From assembly GCF_001570485.1 (NCBI RefSeq), contig NZ_BCTA01000036.1:558001-622000 (forward strand): DNA of 64,000 nucleotides, given 5' to 3'. The notes beneath the pieces were generated by a model. That model was not told where the DNA came from. It saw only the letters and a list, made by a program, of their open reading frames with translations, and did no database searches. Of this stretch, positions 34,067-42,890 are shown one piece after another (within the stretch, counting starts at the first letter, position 1; every line of letters starts with the position of its first letter). Made by a program: the position numbers and the translations under genes. This stretch comes from Mycolicibacterium novocastrense. GTDB taxonomy: Bacteria > Actinomycetota > Actinomycetes > Mycobacteriales > Mycobacteriaceae.

Positions 34067-34081
34067 AACCCAGTGACCGCG

Positions 34082-35278
34082 TCAGCCGACGGTGATCGGC
34101 AGCTTGCCCCACCCTCGCACGCTCGAGGTGTGAGCCATGGCGGCATCGGCGTAGTCGACCTCCCACTCGGGCCACCGGCGCAGCATCTCCTCGAGCGCGA
34201 CCCTGGCCTGCATCCTGGCCAGCGACGAGCCGAGGCAGAAGTGCAACCCCTGTCCGAACGACAGGTGTGATCCACCGCGATGGATGTCGAAACTCTCGCC
34301 ATCGGGATAGCGCCGCTCGTCGCGGTTGGCAGAACCGTTGAGCAACAACATCACCGAACCCTCGGCAATCGTCTGCCCGTAAGCCTCGGTCTCCCGAGCG
34401 ACGTAGCGGGCCTGTACCGGCGACGGCGCCTGGTAGCGCAACACCTCTTCGATCGCCTTCGGGATCAACGAGAAGTCGTCGACGAGTTCGCGTCGCTGAT
34501 CGGGATGCTCGGCGAGCATCTGGGCGATGAAACCGATCAGCCTGGTCGTTGTCTCGTTACCGGCGCCGGCGATCATGGATGTGTAGGTCAGCACCTCGAT
34601 GCGCGACAACGGCCGCAGCCGACCATCGTCCTCGACCTCGGCGTTGAGCAATTGCGTCATCAGATCGTCCGACGGATGCTCGGCCCGCCATTCGATGTAG
34701 TCGGCGAACAGCTGGTAGGCGTTCTCGAACGTCGCGGCCGAAACCGCCTGAAAACTACCCTCTTTCAGCCCGATCGAGGCGTCGGTGTTGTCGCGGATCT
34801 GCTGCTGGCCTTCTTCGGGGATGCCCAGCAGGTAACCGATCGTCCGCATCGGGATCAGCGCCCCGAAATCGCCGATCACGTCGAAGCGGGCGGCACCGGC
34901 CAAAGAGTCGAGCGCGCGCACGCAGAACTGGCGTACCAGGTCTTCGATGGCCTCCATCCGGCGCGGCGTGAAGACCTTCGACAGCACCCGTCGGTGAATG
35001 TCGTGAAGCGGCGGATCCTCGAACAGAATCACCCCGGGCGGCACATCGACACCGCTCATGATGACGTCCATCGTGGTGCCCTTGCCCGACCGGTAGGTTT
35101 CCCAGTCGTGCAGGCCCTTGGCGACGTCGTCGTAGCGGCTCAGCGCGAAGAAGTTGTACTTCTCGTTGTAATACAGCGGCGCCTCGTCGCGCATCCGCTT
35201 CCAGATCGGGTACGGATCGTCGTCGATGTCGAAATCGAACGGGTCGTAATACAGGTCGACGGTGTTCGTGTCGGTCAT
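34082..35278 (-). CDS. Cytochrome P450 monooxygenase (third)
   Basis: 398-residue P450: I-helix MIAGAGNETTTRL, EXXR in IEEVLRYQAP, haem loop SFGQGLHFCLGSSLARMQ in full consensus. The segment FEDPPLHDIHRRVLSKVF is the usual substrate-contact region. Start overlaps the LLM oxidoreductase stop (ATGA), so it is the last gene of the four-gene operon from 38326. With two others nearby there are three P450s and no ferredoxin gene in the block. Confidence 0.93.
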   Translation of the reverse strand: MTDTNTVDLYYDPFDFDIDDDPYPIWKRMRDEAPLYYNEKYNFFALSRYDDVAKGLHDWETYRSGKGTTMDVIMSGVDVPPGVILFEDPPLHDIHRRVLSKVFTPRRMEAIEDLVRQFCVRALDSLAGAARFDVIGDFGALIPMRTIGYLLGIPEEGQQQIRDNTDASIGLKEGSFQAVSAATFENAYQLFADYIEWRAEHPSDDLMTQLLNAEVEDDGRLRPLSRIEVLTYTSMIAGAGNETTTRLIGFIAQMLAEHPDQRRELVDDFSLIPKAIEEVLRYQAPSPVQARYVARETEAYGQTIAEGSVMLLLNGSANRDERRYPDGESFDIHRGGSHLSFGQGLHFCLGSSLARMQARVALEEMLRRWPEWEVDYADAAMAHTSSVRGWGKLPITVG

Positions 35279-36264
35279 GGGTTGCTCCCTCTCGTCGTGG
35301 TCAGGTTCGCGAGCACATCACCGACCCGCCTCAAATACGGCCAAGCGATCTCGGGTGGAATACCGCCGCACAGCGGTGAAAGGTTCAGAAACCCACCGCC
35401 CGACACGATTTCAATCGCCTCGGTGGTGTCGATGATCCGGTGCGAGGTGTAGGCGTTACGCAGCTCTTCCACATCGCGCGCCGCCGAAATCCCGGCGGAC
35501 GCGCTGTTGCCGGGGTTCCACTGCGCATACATCCGGGCGTCGTGCAGCAAGTATGTCCCGAGCTCCTCCCACGCGGCGTCGACATCGTCGGCGAGGAAGG
35601 TGACCGTGGGCGTGTCGGGTGGCGGCAACAGCATCGCGCCGGGCTCGTGCCCGTGCTCCCGCGACGCTGCTTCGTACGCCTCCCGCATGCCGGACACGCT
35701 GCCGTTGGCGAGAAGTCCGAGACCATATCGGCCGGCCCGGCGCGCCGCCGCAAGGCTCGCACCACCCCACATCAGCATCGGCCCGCCGTCGGTGCACGGC
35801 GGTGGTGACACCGTGATACGACGGCCGTCGTGGACGGCGGGTCGGCCGCTCAGCAGCGATCTCAGCAGCGCGAGGTTCTCGTCAGCCAACGCACCCCGGC
35901 GCGACCGCTCGAGTCCGAAGTGATCGAACTCCTCGGGCCGATAACCCAGCCCGAACACATACGACGCCCGGCCGTTGCACAGAATGTCGAGCACCGCAAT
36001 GTCTTCGGCCAACCGGACAGGATCGTAGAAGGGCACGATGACCACCACATTCAGCAGCAACCGCTCGGTGCGGGCCGCGATCGCCGATGCCAACATCAGC
36101 GGTGCGGGCAGATACCCGTCCTCGGAGCCGTGGTGCTCGCACAGGATCGCCGCCACACAACCGTGTTGCTCGGCCCACGCCGACATGTCGATCGCCGCCG
36201 CGTACAGGTCCGTCGTAGCCGCGCCGAAGCTCGGCGCGCGCATGTCGAAGCGAATGGTGAACAC
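35275..36264 (-). CDS. LLM-class oxidoreductase (F420/flavin type), copy 1
   Basis: 329-residue luciferase-like TIM-barrel enzyme. ILCEHHGSEDGYLPAPLML is the family active-site region, VVVIVPFYDPVRLAEDIAVLD follows, and GRASYVFGLGYRPEEFDHFG contributes to the cofactor pocket. The C-terminus (LSPLCGGIPPEIAWPYLRRV) is shared with the copy at 37358-38326. F420 or FMN use cannot be told from sequence. It lies 6 bp after the DapB-like gene and overlaps the P450. Confidence 0.87.
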   Translation of the reverse strand: MFTIRFDMRAPSFGAATTDLYAAAIDMSAWAEQHGCVAAILCEHHGSEDGYLPAPLMLASAIAARTERLLLNVVVIVPFYDPVRLAEDIAVLDILCNGRASYVFGLGYRPEEFDHFGLERSRRGALADENLALLRSLLSGRPAVHDGRRITVSPPPCTDGGPMLMWGGASLAAARRAGRYGLGLLANGSVSGMREAYEAASREHGHEPGAMLLPPPDTPTVTFLADDVDAAWEELGTYLLHDARMYAQWNPGNSASAGISAARDVEELRNAYTSHRIIDTTEAIEIVSGGGFLNLSPLCGGIPPEIAWPYLRRVGDVLANLTTTRGSNP

Positions 36265-36270
36265 TTCCGA

Positions 36271-37344
36271 TCACCCGAAAGCATGCCGGGGCAACGTGTT
36301 CGGCAGGTCAAGCGAACTCAACAGACCGGCGGGTGCCGCCACGACATAGGGAATCGCGTTGACCACACGCATCGCCGTGGCGGCCATCGCGGCGTGCCCC
36401 GCGCCGTGGCCCTCGGCGGCGCCGACGTTCATCGCGCAGTGAATGTCGGGATCACCGTCGATGTCGACGCGGTAGGTGGCGTCGAACTCCGAGGACAGCC
36501 AGTCCGGCGCCACATCACGCGCCATCCGGATGATGTGCTGAACGACGATGGCTTCCCTGCCGTTGACCACGCCCGCCGCACGAGTACTCACCGCACCACA
36601 CGTCCCGGCCTTGATCGTGCCGAACGCCACCTCGATGTCGCGTTCCGTCACGCGACGGTCGAGGGTCCCGCGGACTTCCTCGACCTCCACGCCGAGCCCG
36701 GCCGCGATCAGGTGAATCGGTGCCCGCCAGGCCATTTCGATGAACCCCGGAGTCTCCAGAAGGGGTTCGAAATCGAGCGGATGGCCGAAGCCCATGCCGT
36801 TCATCATCACGTCGGCCACCGGGTAGTGGTCGTTGAGCGCGACCTCGGTGACGGTCAGGCACCGAATCCGCTTCGACTGCGTGGCAAGGACCAGTGCGAG
36901 TTGATCAGAACCGAAGCCCGGAAAGATCCCCGAGGCGTAGAACGATGCGCCGCCCTTCTTCGCCGCCTGTTCCATCTGGTCGCGCCACTCCGGCGAGTAG
37001 TAGGCGGGCGGATAGATCAGCGTCGTCGACGACGTCGACACCACGTTGATCCCGGCTTCGAGGAGTTTCAAGTAGTCGGGCACCGCACCCGCATCGCGTT
37101 CGGGACCGCTCGCGGCGTACACGACGCAGTCTGGCTGGAGCGCGACCAACGCGTCGGCGTCATTGGTCGCCGTCACCCCGATCGGCTCACCACCGGCCAG
37201 CTCCCCGGCGTCCTTGCCGATCTTGTCCTCGGAGTGCACCCACACCCCCACCAGCTCGAGGTCCGGTCGGCTGCCGATCGCGTCGATGGCGATCGACCCG
37301 ACGCCGCCCGTCGCCCAGACCACGGTCCTCAGCGGTGTTGTCAC
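36271..37344 (-). CDS. DapB-like NAD(P)-dependent dehydrogenase, copy 1
   Basis: 357 residues with an N-terminal dihydrodipicolinate-reductase-type Rossmann domain: VVWATGGVGSIAIDAI, LVGVWVHSEDKIGKDAGEL, DCVVYAASGPERD, NVVSTSSTTLIYPP. The C-terminal part is the domain used by 2,4-diaminopentanoate dehydrogenase-like proteins; it keeps NGREAIVVQHIIR and NAIPYVVAAPAGLLSS. Paralogue of 38458-39570. Placed between the two LLM genes in one operon. Amine or oxo substrate unknown; mycobacterial members commonly sit in steroid/lipid clusters. Confidence 0.82.
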   Translation of the reverse strand: MTTPLRTVVWATGGVGSIAIDAIGSRPDLELVGVWVHSEDKIGKDAGELAGGEPIGVTATNDADALVALQPDCVVYAASGPERDAGAVPDYLKLLEAGINVVSTSSTTLIYPPAYYSPEWRDQMEQAAKKGGASFYASGIFPGFGSDQLALVLATQSKRIRCLTVTEVALNDHYPVADVMMNGMGFGHPLDFEPLLETPGFIEMAWRAPIHLIAAGLGVEVEEVRGTLDRRVTERDIEVAFGTIKAGTCGAVSTRAAGVVNGREAIVVQHIIRMARDVAPDWLSSEFDATYRVDIDGDPDIHCAMNVGAAEGHGAGHAAMAATAMRVVNAIPYVVAAPAGLLSSLDLPNTLPRHAFG

Positions 37345-37357
37345 GAATCCTCCTGTC

Positions 37358-38326
37358 TCAGGTTGACGCGCTCACCCGTGCGGCGCGCTCGAGGTAGGGC
37401 CAAGCCAGATCTGGCGGTAGGCCGCCGCACAGGGGAAGCAGCGGTAGCGGTCTGCCGCCCTGGACGTACTCGGCGGCCTCCTCGGATGTGAAGATGCGGT
37501 AGGGCCCACCGGCCTCCCGCAGCTCGGACACGGTCTGCGCCGTCGAGATACTCGCCACCGCATCGTCACCGTGCCGGTAGGAGGCGGCCATCACCGCGTC
37601 GTGCAGCAGATGCGGCCCCAGCTCCCGCCACGCCGCATCCACATCATCGGCGACGAAGACGGTCGTCGGTGCCCCCTCTGTGGGGAACTGCATGAGGCCG
37701 GGTTCGAATCCGTTGTTGCGACACTCGGTTTCGTAGAACTGTTTCAACTCGTCCGAGGCGATCTGGGAGATGAAGCCCAGCCCGTGCCGGGCGGCGCGCC
37801 GGGCCGCGGCCTTGCTGCCCCCGGCGATCAGCATGTACGGCCCGCCAGGGGATACCGGCGGTGGTGTCACCACAACGCGGCGCCCGTCGACCTCGACCGT
37901 CTCTCCGGTCAACAACCGCCGCAGCAGCGCCAACGATTCATCGGCCAGCGCACCTCGCCGGCGCATGTCCACGCCGAAATGCTCGTACTCCTCGGCACGG
38001 TGGCCGATCCCGAACGCATAGGAGACGCGGCCGCGACTGACGATGTCGAGCACCGCGATGTTCTCGGCCAGGCGCACAGGGTCCCAGAAGGTGATGGGCA
38101 CGGCGGCCAACAAGATGGCCAGGCGGGTGGTTCGCGCGGCGATCGCCGACGCCAGCAGGTGCGGCGCGGGCAGGTGGCCGTCCTCGGTGCCGTGATGTTC
38201 GGACAGCACGGCGATCACCGCCCCGCGCGTCTCGGCCCACTCGCACATCTGCACAGCGGCCGCGTAGAGCTCGGTCGCCGGCGCTCCGAAGGCGGGCGCG
38301 CGCATGTCGAAACGCAGCGTGAACAT
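37358..38326 (-). CDS. LLM-class oxidoreductase (F420/flavin type), copy 2
   Basis: 322-residue paralogue of 35275-36264: VLSEHHGTEDGHLPAPHLLA, AVPITFWDPVRLAENIAVLD, GRVSYAFGIGHRAEEYEHFG, and the same C-terminal LLPLCGGLPPDLAWPYLERA. The pair may form a heterodimer, as bacterial luciferase does; that is inference. It is first in its operon, 44 bp from the operator at 38370-38384. Confidence 0.87.
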   Translation of the reverse strand: MFTLRFDMRAPAFGAPATELYAAAVQMCEWAETRGAVIAVLSEHHGTEDGHLPAPHLLASAIAARTTRLAILLAAVPITFWDPVRLAENIAVLDIVSRGRVSYAFGIGHRAEEYEHFGVDMRRRGALADESLALLRRLLTGETVEVDGRRVVVTPPPVSPGGPYMLIAGGSKAAARRAARHGLGFISQIASDELKQFYETECRNNGFEPGLMQFPTEGAPTTVFVADDVDAAWRELGPHLLHDAVMAASYRHGDDAVASISTAQTVSELREAGGPYRIFTSEEAAEYVQGGRPLPLLPLCGGLPPDLAWPYLERAARVSAST

Positions 38327-38369
38327 CAGCGCCGCAACAAGCTCGAGGCATTCACGACGACCGACTCTA

Positions 38370-38384
38370 ACCTAATTTTTGTTC
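38370..38384 (+). promoter_or_regulatory. Repeated asymmetric operator, site F
   Basis: ACCTAATTTTTGTTC, 12 of 15 matching the reference copy. It lies in the divergent gap between the LLM gene (start 38326) and the DapB-like gene (start 38458), closer to the former, and has the same orientation relative to its minus-strand gene as site A. Confidence 0.65.
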
Positions 38385-38395
38385 TGGTTTCCATT

Positions 38396-38411
38396 AATAG
38401 TGGATGCTATT
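38396..38411. promoter_or_regulatory. Second copy of the AATAGTG palindrome
   Basis: AATAGTGGATGCTATT matches 13 of 16 bases of the inner part of the TetR palindrome at 17998-18019 (AATAGTGCACACTATT). It lies 46 bp before the DapB-like gene start, 12 bp beyond operator site F. The TetR regulator at 18056 may therefore also control this gene. Confidence 0.5.
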
Positions 38412-38457
38412 CTCAGCGCTGGCTCTGTCGCCATCTCGCGATCTCCGAGGAGGATCG

Positions 38458-39570
38458 ATGTCCGGAGACAAGCACCGCGTCGTGGTCTGGTCGACCGGCG
38501 GAATCGGGTCCATCGCGATCCGCGCGATCTCCCAGCGGCCCGACCTGGATCTCGTCGGGGTGTGGGTGCACTCCCCCGACAAGGACGGCAAGGACGCCGG
38601 TGAACTCGCCAACGGACACCCGATCGGGTTGACCACCACCACCGATGCCGACGCGCTGATCGCGCTCGAACCCGACTGCGTCGTCTACGCCGCCAGCGGG
38701 CCCGAACGCGATGCGCTCGCCATCCCGGACTACGTGAGGCTGCTCAGCTCAGGCATCAACGTGGTGACCACCAGCACCACGCACCTGGTCAACCCGCACG
38801 CCTACGAACCGGCCGAGTGGCGCGACCAACTGGCCGCAGCGGCCAAGGAGGGCCAGGTCTCCTTGTACGCCTCGGGTATCGAACCGGGATTCGTCGCCGA
38901 CTACCTACCGCTGGTGTTGAGCACGCAGTCCTCGCAGATCGAGAAGATCCACGCCTACGAGATCGGTCTCTACGATGACTACGGCGTTCCCGACATCATG
39001 AGCGACGCTTTGGGATTCGGGCGGCCGCTCGACTACCAGCCGTGGATTTCGTTTCCCGGTGCCATCTCCGGCGAATGGCAGGGGCAGATCCGCATGGTCG
39101 CCGAGGCTCTCGGTGTCGAGGTGCAAGAGGTCCGCGAGACGTTCGACCGCGCGGTGACCGAGCGGACGCTCGAGGTGGCGATGGGCACCGTCGAAGCGGG
39201 CACCTGCGGCGCCCTGCGTATGCAGGCCATCGGCATCGTCGACGGCCGAGAAGCGATCGTGATCGAACACGTCACCCGCTTGGCGCCCGACGTGGCCCCC
39301 GAGTGGCCGACGATGCCGGACGCGCTCGGCTACCGCATTGTCATCACCGGCCAGCCCGACATCGAATGCACGATGGCGGCGACCGTCCGCGACCGCAAGG
39401 ATGCGGCCATCGAGAGCATGACCTCGGGCGCCGGAGCGATGGTCGCGACGGCGATGCGTGTCATCAACGCGATCCCGTACGTCGTTGCCGCACAACCGGG
39501 TCTGCTCAGCTCGATCGACCTGCCGCTGACGATCCCTCGGCACGCATTCAACCCACGCGGGTCAGCGTGA
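38458..39570 (+). CDS. DapB-like NAD(P)-dependent dehydrogenase, copy 2
   Basis: 370-residue paralogue of 36271-37344: VVVWSTGGIGSIAIRAI, LVGVWVHSPDKDGKDAGEL, DCVVYAASGPERDALAIP, NVVTTSTTHLVNP, with the same C-terminal NAIPYVVAAQPGLLSSIDL. Start ATG follows a GAGGAGG ribosome site; earlier in-frame codons are promoter. It faces the mce operon and overlaps its last gene by 23 bp at the 3' end. Same unknown chemistry as copy 1. Confidence 0.85.
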   Translation: MSGDKHRVVVWSTGGIGSIAIRAISQRPDLDLVGVWVHSPDKDGKDAGELANGHPIGLTTTTDADALIALEPDCVVYAASGPERDALAIPDYVRLLSSGINVVTTSTTHLVNPHAYEPAEWRDQLAAAAKEGQVSLYASGIEPGFVADYLPLVLSTQSSQIEKIHAYEIGLYDDYGVPDIMSDALGFGRPLDYQPWISFPGAISGEWQGQIRMVAEALGVEVQEVRETFDRAVTERTLEVAMGTVEAGTCGALRMQAIGIVDGREAIVIEHVTRLAPDVAPEWPTMPDALGYRIVITGQPDIECTMAATVRDRKDAAIESMTSGAGAMVATAMRVINAIPYVVAAQPGLLSSIDLPLTIPRHAFNPRGSA

Positions 39571-40027
39571 ACGGCATCTCGATGTCGAGCACCTTGTTGA
39601 ATCCGCAGGCGCCGCTGGGCCCCTCGGTCTTGTCCCACCCGACGTACTTGTTGGGGTCCGGCGGATAACCTAGCCAGAACACCCACGCCTGCTTACCCGG
39701 GTAGGCCGTACCGTCGATGCAGGGCTCCCAGTCCGGGACCGTCCTGGTGACCTTCCACCGGCCGCTCATGTACACCGCCTCCGCACTCCAGCCCTGGTCG
39801 CTGTCGACCCGCCCGGTGCAGTCCTGATACGTCGTACACGTCGAGGTGATGGTCCAGGTCTGTGTGACGCTTGCCTCGTCGTGCCGCGAGTCGTTGGTCG
39901 TCGCCCATCGGCCGTCGGAGAACGCGGTGAAGACGCCATTGATCGCGACCTCGTTCTGCGCCTGCGCCGGAGGCGCAAACTGAACCGCCGCGATGATGCT
40001 CGCCACGATCGTCAACGCCCGTATCAC
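39548..40027 (-). CDS. Exported protein closing the mce operon
   Basis: 159 residues with a signal peptide (RALTIVASIIAAVQFAPPAQAQ). The mature part has strand-like repeats (INGVFTAFSDGRWATTND, VTQTWTITSTCTTYQDC) and five cysteines. Start is a GTG overlapping the mceF stop (GTGA). It ends inside the convergent DapB-like gene. Similar small exported proteins end several mycobacterial mce operons (mce-associated proteins), but I do not recognise the exact family. Confidence 0.7.
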   Translation of the reverse strand: MIRALTIVASIIAAVQFAPPAQAQNEVAINGVFTAFSDGRWATTNDSRHDEASVTQTWTITSTCTTYQDCTGRVDSDQGWSAEAVYMSGRWKVTRTVPDWEPCIDGTAYPGKQAWVFWLGYPPDPNKYVGWDKTEGPSGACGFNKVLDIEMPFTLTRVG

Positions 40028-41730
40028 CGCGCCCCTCCTTCGTAGATCAGCTCCTGCCAGGACTTCGGGGTTTGCACGAGATCGGTTTGGTGGCCGACGT
40101 TTCCGTCCGGCGTCGCATACTGACCCGTCTGGGGGTCGTAGTGCGCGATGGCGACGGATGGTCCCTCCATAGGAGCGGTGGTGACTGAACTCGGCGTCGC
40201 GGGCACCGCCCCCGACGGCGGCGGTCCTTGCGGCGGCGGGCCCTGCGGCGGTGACCCGTGTGGGGTCGCCGCCTGGGGGGCAGGCGCGGCGGCACCCTGC
40301 TGATCCACCTGATGCGACACCAGGGGCGGTATCGCGTTCGGCGGCAACGACGGCATCTGTGCGCCTGGCGCCGGCGGCGGAGGCGGGATCGGCGGGAGCG
40401 GACCCCGCGGTACCGCGCCGGGCGGAAGTGGCGTGCCATCGAGCGGAGCGAAAAGGTTCTTGTCAGCCGTGACTCGGTCGTCGGGCGGCACACCCTGTGC
40501 GATGAGGTTCGGGTCGATCGGATACGCCCCCACTGAGTGCTGACGCATCGCCAGCGGTTCGTAGGGTTTGTCGCTGTAGCACTGCTCGACGGTGGGCGCC
40601 CGCTTGCCGGGTACCCCCATGCACGGCGCGTTGCGTGCGCCCCGCACGACGATCGGCGAGTCCTGCGGCAGCTTGCAATAGATGCCGTCCGGCGTGTCGA
40701 TCGTGGTCTGATCGTCCGGGCTCCGCCATTGCGAGGGCGGCAGGAAGCCAACGGTGCACGGGTTGGGGTCCGCCATCTGAATACGGAAGTCACCCAGGGC
40801 GATACCGGTCGGATTGTTCTGGGGAGCCGACGATTGCACGTTGGCCACGAACGGCGGCAACAGCACCAGCACCTGTTCCAACGACGGCCGATAGGTCACT
40901 GCCACCTGACCGATGGTGGTCATGTTGGCCAACAGCACCGGCAGGGTCGGCTTGATCTGCTCGAGCAGCCCGGAGACCTCGTTCGCCGCTGCGGGGGCCT
41001 CCTCCAACAGTGTGCGGATCTGCGGGTCGTCGGCGACGACCTGTCCGGTGATACCGGCGAGGCTTCGTGCCCACACGCGCAGCGCGTCGGTCGAGCGGGC
41101 CTGCGAATCCAGAAGCGGCACCGAATCTTCGGCCAACCTCGCGGAGCGGGACGCGTCCTCGTTCAGGGCTTCCGAGAGCGTGGCTGATGAATCCACCAGC
41201 GAACCCATGTCGAAGCCGGCCCCACTGAACGCCTTGTACGATTCGTCGATCAACTCGGTCAGCCGGCCTGTGGGGATGCTCGCGATCAGGGTGTTCACCT
41301 GCTCCAGCATCGGGCTCACCGGTTGCGGGATCGTGGTGTCGGCCATCGGGATCACCGATCCGTCTTCCAGGTACGGTGCGGAGTCGGTGCGCGGGAGTAG
41401 TTCGACGTACTGTTCGCCCACGGCGGAGACGCTGCGCACTTCGGCCTGCAGATCGGCCGGAATCTTCGGTGCCGTGTCGAGGCGAAGCGTCGCGATGGCC
41501 CGCGTGCGCGACACGTTCATCTCGGTCACCTTGCCGACCTGCACGCCGCGATAGGTGACGTTGGCGAACCGGTAGAGCCCGCCGGACGAGGGCAACTCCA
41601 GTGTGACGGTGATCTTCCCGATGCCCAGCAGGGTGGGCACCTGCATGTAGGCGAACACCATCGCGACCACACCGATGATCGACGCGATCGAGAAGATCAC
41701 GAGCTGGATGCGCACCATCCGCGGCAACAT
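40024..41730 (-). CDS. mceF: MceF family protein
   Basis: 568 residues. After a membrane helix (RIQLVIFSIASIIGVVAMVF) comes the MCE domain (ITVTLELPSSGGLYRFANVTYRGVQVG), then a helical region, ending in an extended Pro-rich tail (GPLPPIPPPPPAPGAQ and further). MceF proteins usually form the outer end of the Mce hexamer. Start is an ATG overlapping the mceE stop by one base. A longer start is possible only inside mceE. Confidence 0.88.
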   Translation of the reverse strand: MLPRMVRIQLVIFSIASIIGVVAMVFAYMQVPTLLGIGKITVTLELPSSGGLYRFANVTYRGVQVGKVTEMNVSRTRAIATLRLDTAPKIPADLQAEVRSVSAVGEQYVELLPRTDSAPYLEDGSVIPMADTTIPQPVSPMLEQVNTLIASIPTGRLTELIDESYKAFSGAGFDMGSLVDSSATLSEALNEDASRSARLAEDSVPLLDSQARSTDALRVWARSLAGITGQVVADDPQIRTLLEEAPAAANEVSGLLEQIKPTLPVLLANMTTIGQVAVTYRPSLEQVLVLLPPFVANVQSSAPQNNPTGIALGDFRIQMADPNPCTVGFLPPSQWRSPDDQTTIDTPDGIYCKLPQDSPIVVRGARNAPCMGVPGKRAPTVEQCYSDKPYEPLAMRQHSVGAYPIDPNLIAQGVPPDDRVTADKNLFAPLDGTPLPPGAVPRGPLPPIPPPPPAPGAQMPSLPPNAIPPLVSHQVDQQGAAAPAPQAATPHGSPPQGPPPQGPPPSGAVPATPSSVTTAPMEGPSVAIAHYDPQTGQYATPDGNVGHQTDLVQTPKSWQELIYEGGAR

Positions 41731-42890
41731 CAGCCACCACCCCCCGGCTCCCATGGGGCGGGCGCAGTATTCGGGATCGGGCCGAAGGGCGGCGAGGTGC
41801 CGACGCCCATAGGGAATTTGGTGTAGTACGAGTCGTACCCGGGATCACCCGGCGCGGGAATCAACGACGCGCGGTTCTGCCCGAGCGCGGTACCGAGCAG
41901 CAATCCACGCTTGAGCCGCGCGTTCGTCCAGTCCACCGTGACGAACAGATTCACGTAATCACCGCGCACCCCGCGGTCGATCAAGTTCTGGCTCAACGGG
42001 AACGTCGGCAGGGAGGCCAGCGCCGTGCCGATCTCTGCGCCGACATCGGCGAGTGCGCGCAGCGTCGGCTCCAGGTTCTGCAGATTTGTGACGAGGTCGG
42101 CTTGAGTGTCGTTGATCAGACCGGAGACCGTATCGCTGAACTGCCCCAACCGGTTCAGTGCGGTGGTGAAGTTGGGCCGTTCGCGGATCAGCACGTCGAG
42201 CGCGGGCGGGATCTTGTCGAGCGCGCGGGTGAGTACCCGCTGTTCATCACCCAGCCGTTGCGAGAACCTGTTCAGCTCCTCGATGGTGGCGATGATGTTG
42301 TCACGCTGCCGGTACAGGGTCCCGACGAAGGTGTCCAGACGGGCGATCAGGTCGCGCACCGTTGCCTGGCGTCCCGACAGCGCGGTGTTGAAATTGGCGA
42401 TGATGTCACCGATCTGGCCGAGTCCCCCGCCGTTGACCACCGCAGCCAGTGACGACAGCGTCTGTTCTGTCGACGGGTAGGTCGACGTCTTGTCGAGACC
42501 GATGGTGGCGCCCGGACTGAGCCTGCCGCTCGGCTTCTCACCCGGCGGCGGGTCCAGCGCCACGTGCATGGAGCCCAGGAGGCTGGTCTGACCGACCGTG
42601 GCGACGGCGTTGGCAGGCACCGCGACATCGGGCTTGACGGAGATCTCGAGGTCGATGTGCCAGCCGTGCAACGTCATCCTGCCCACGCTGCCGACCACCA
42701 CGTCGTCGATCATCACCGGCGAATTCGATTCCAGCGTCCCGACGTTGGCGAGTTCGACGTGGTAGACGCTGGCGTCCGGCCCTCGGCCCACCGCCCCCGG
42801 CAGCGGCAACGAATTCACCCCCTGAAACGAGCACCCGGTGAGCGTCAGCAGCAGGGTCAGCCCGGTGGCCACGGTACGACGGCCGATCAT
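41730..42890 (-). CDS. mceE: MceE family lipoprotein
   Basis: 386 residues: lipobox LTGC with Cys20, the usual position of the Mce lipoprotein (LprK type). The MCE domain is VELANVGTLESNSPVMIDDVVVGSVG; a long coiled-coil-like helical part follows (RLDTFVGTLYRQRDNII). Start ATG overlaps the mceD stop (ATGA). It would anchor the complex to the membrane. Confidence 0.9.
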   Translation of the reverse strand: MIGRRTVATGLTLLLTLTGCSFQGVNSLPLPGAVGRGPDASVYHVELANVGTLESNSPVMIDDVVVGSVGRMTLHGWHIDLEISVKPDVAVPANAVATVGQTSLLGSMHVALDPPPGEKPSGRLSPGATIGLDKTSTYPSTEQTLSSLAAVVNGGGLGQIGDIIANFNTALSGRQATVRDLIARLDTFVGTLYRQRDNIIATIEELNRFSQRLGDEQRVLTRALDKIPPALDVLIRERPNFTTALNRLGQFSDTVSGLINDTQADLVTNLQNLEPTLRALADVGAEIGTALASLPTFPLSQNLIDRGVRGDYVNLFVTVDWTNARLKRGLLLGTALGQNRASLIPAPGDPGYDSYYTKFPMGVGTSPPFGPIPNTAPAPWEPGGGG

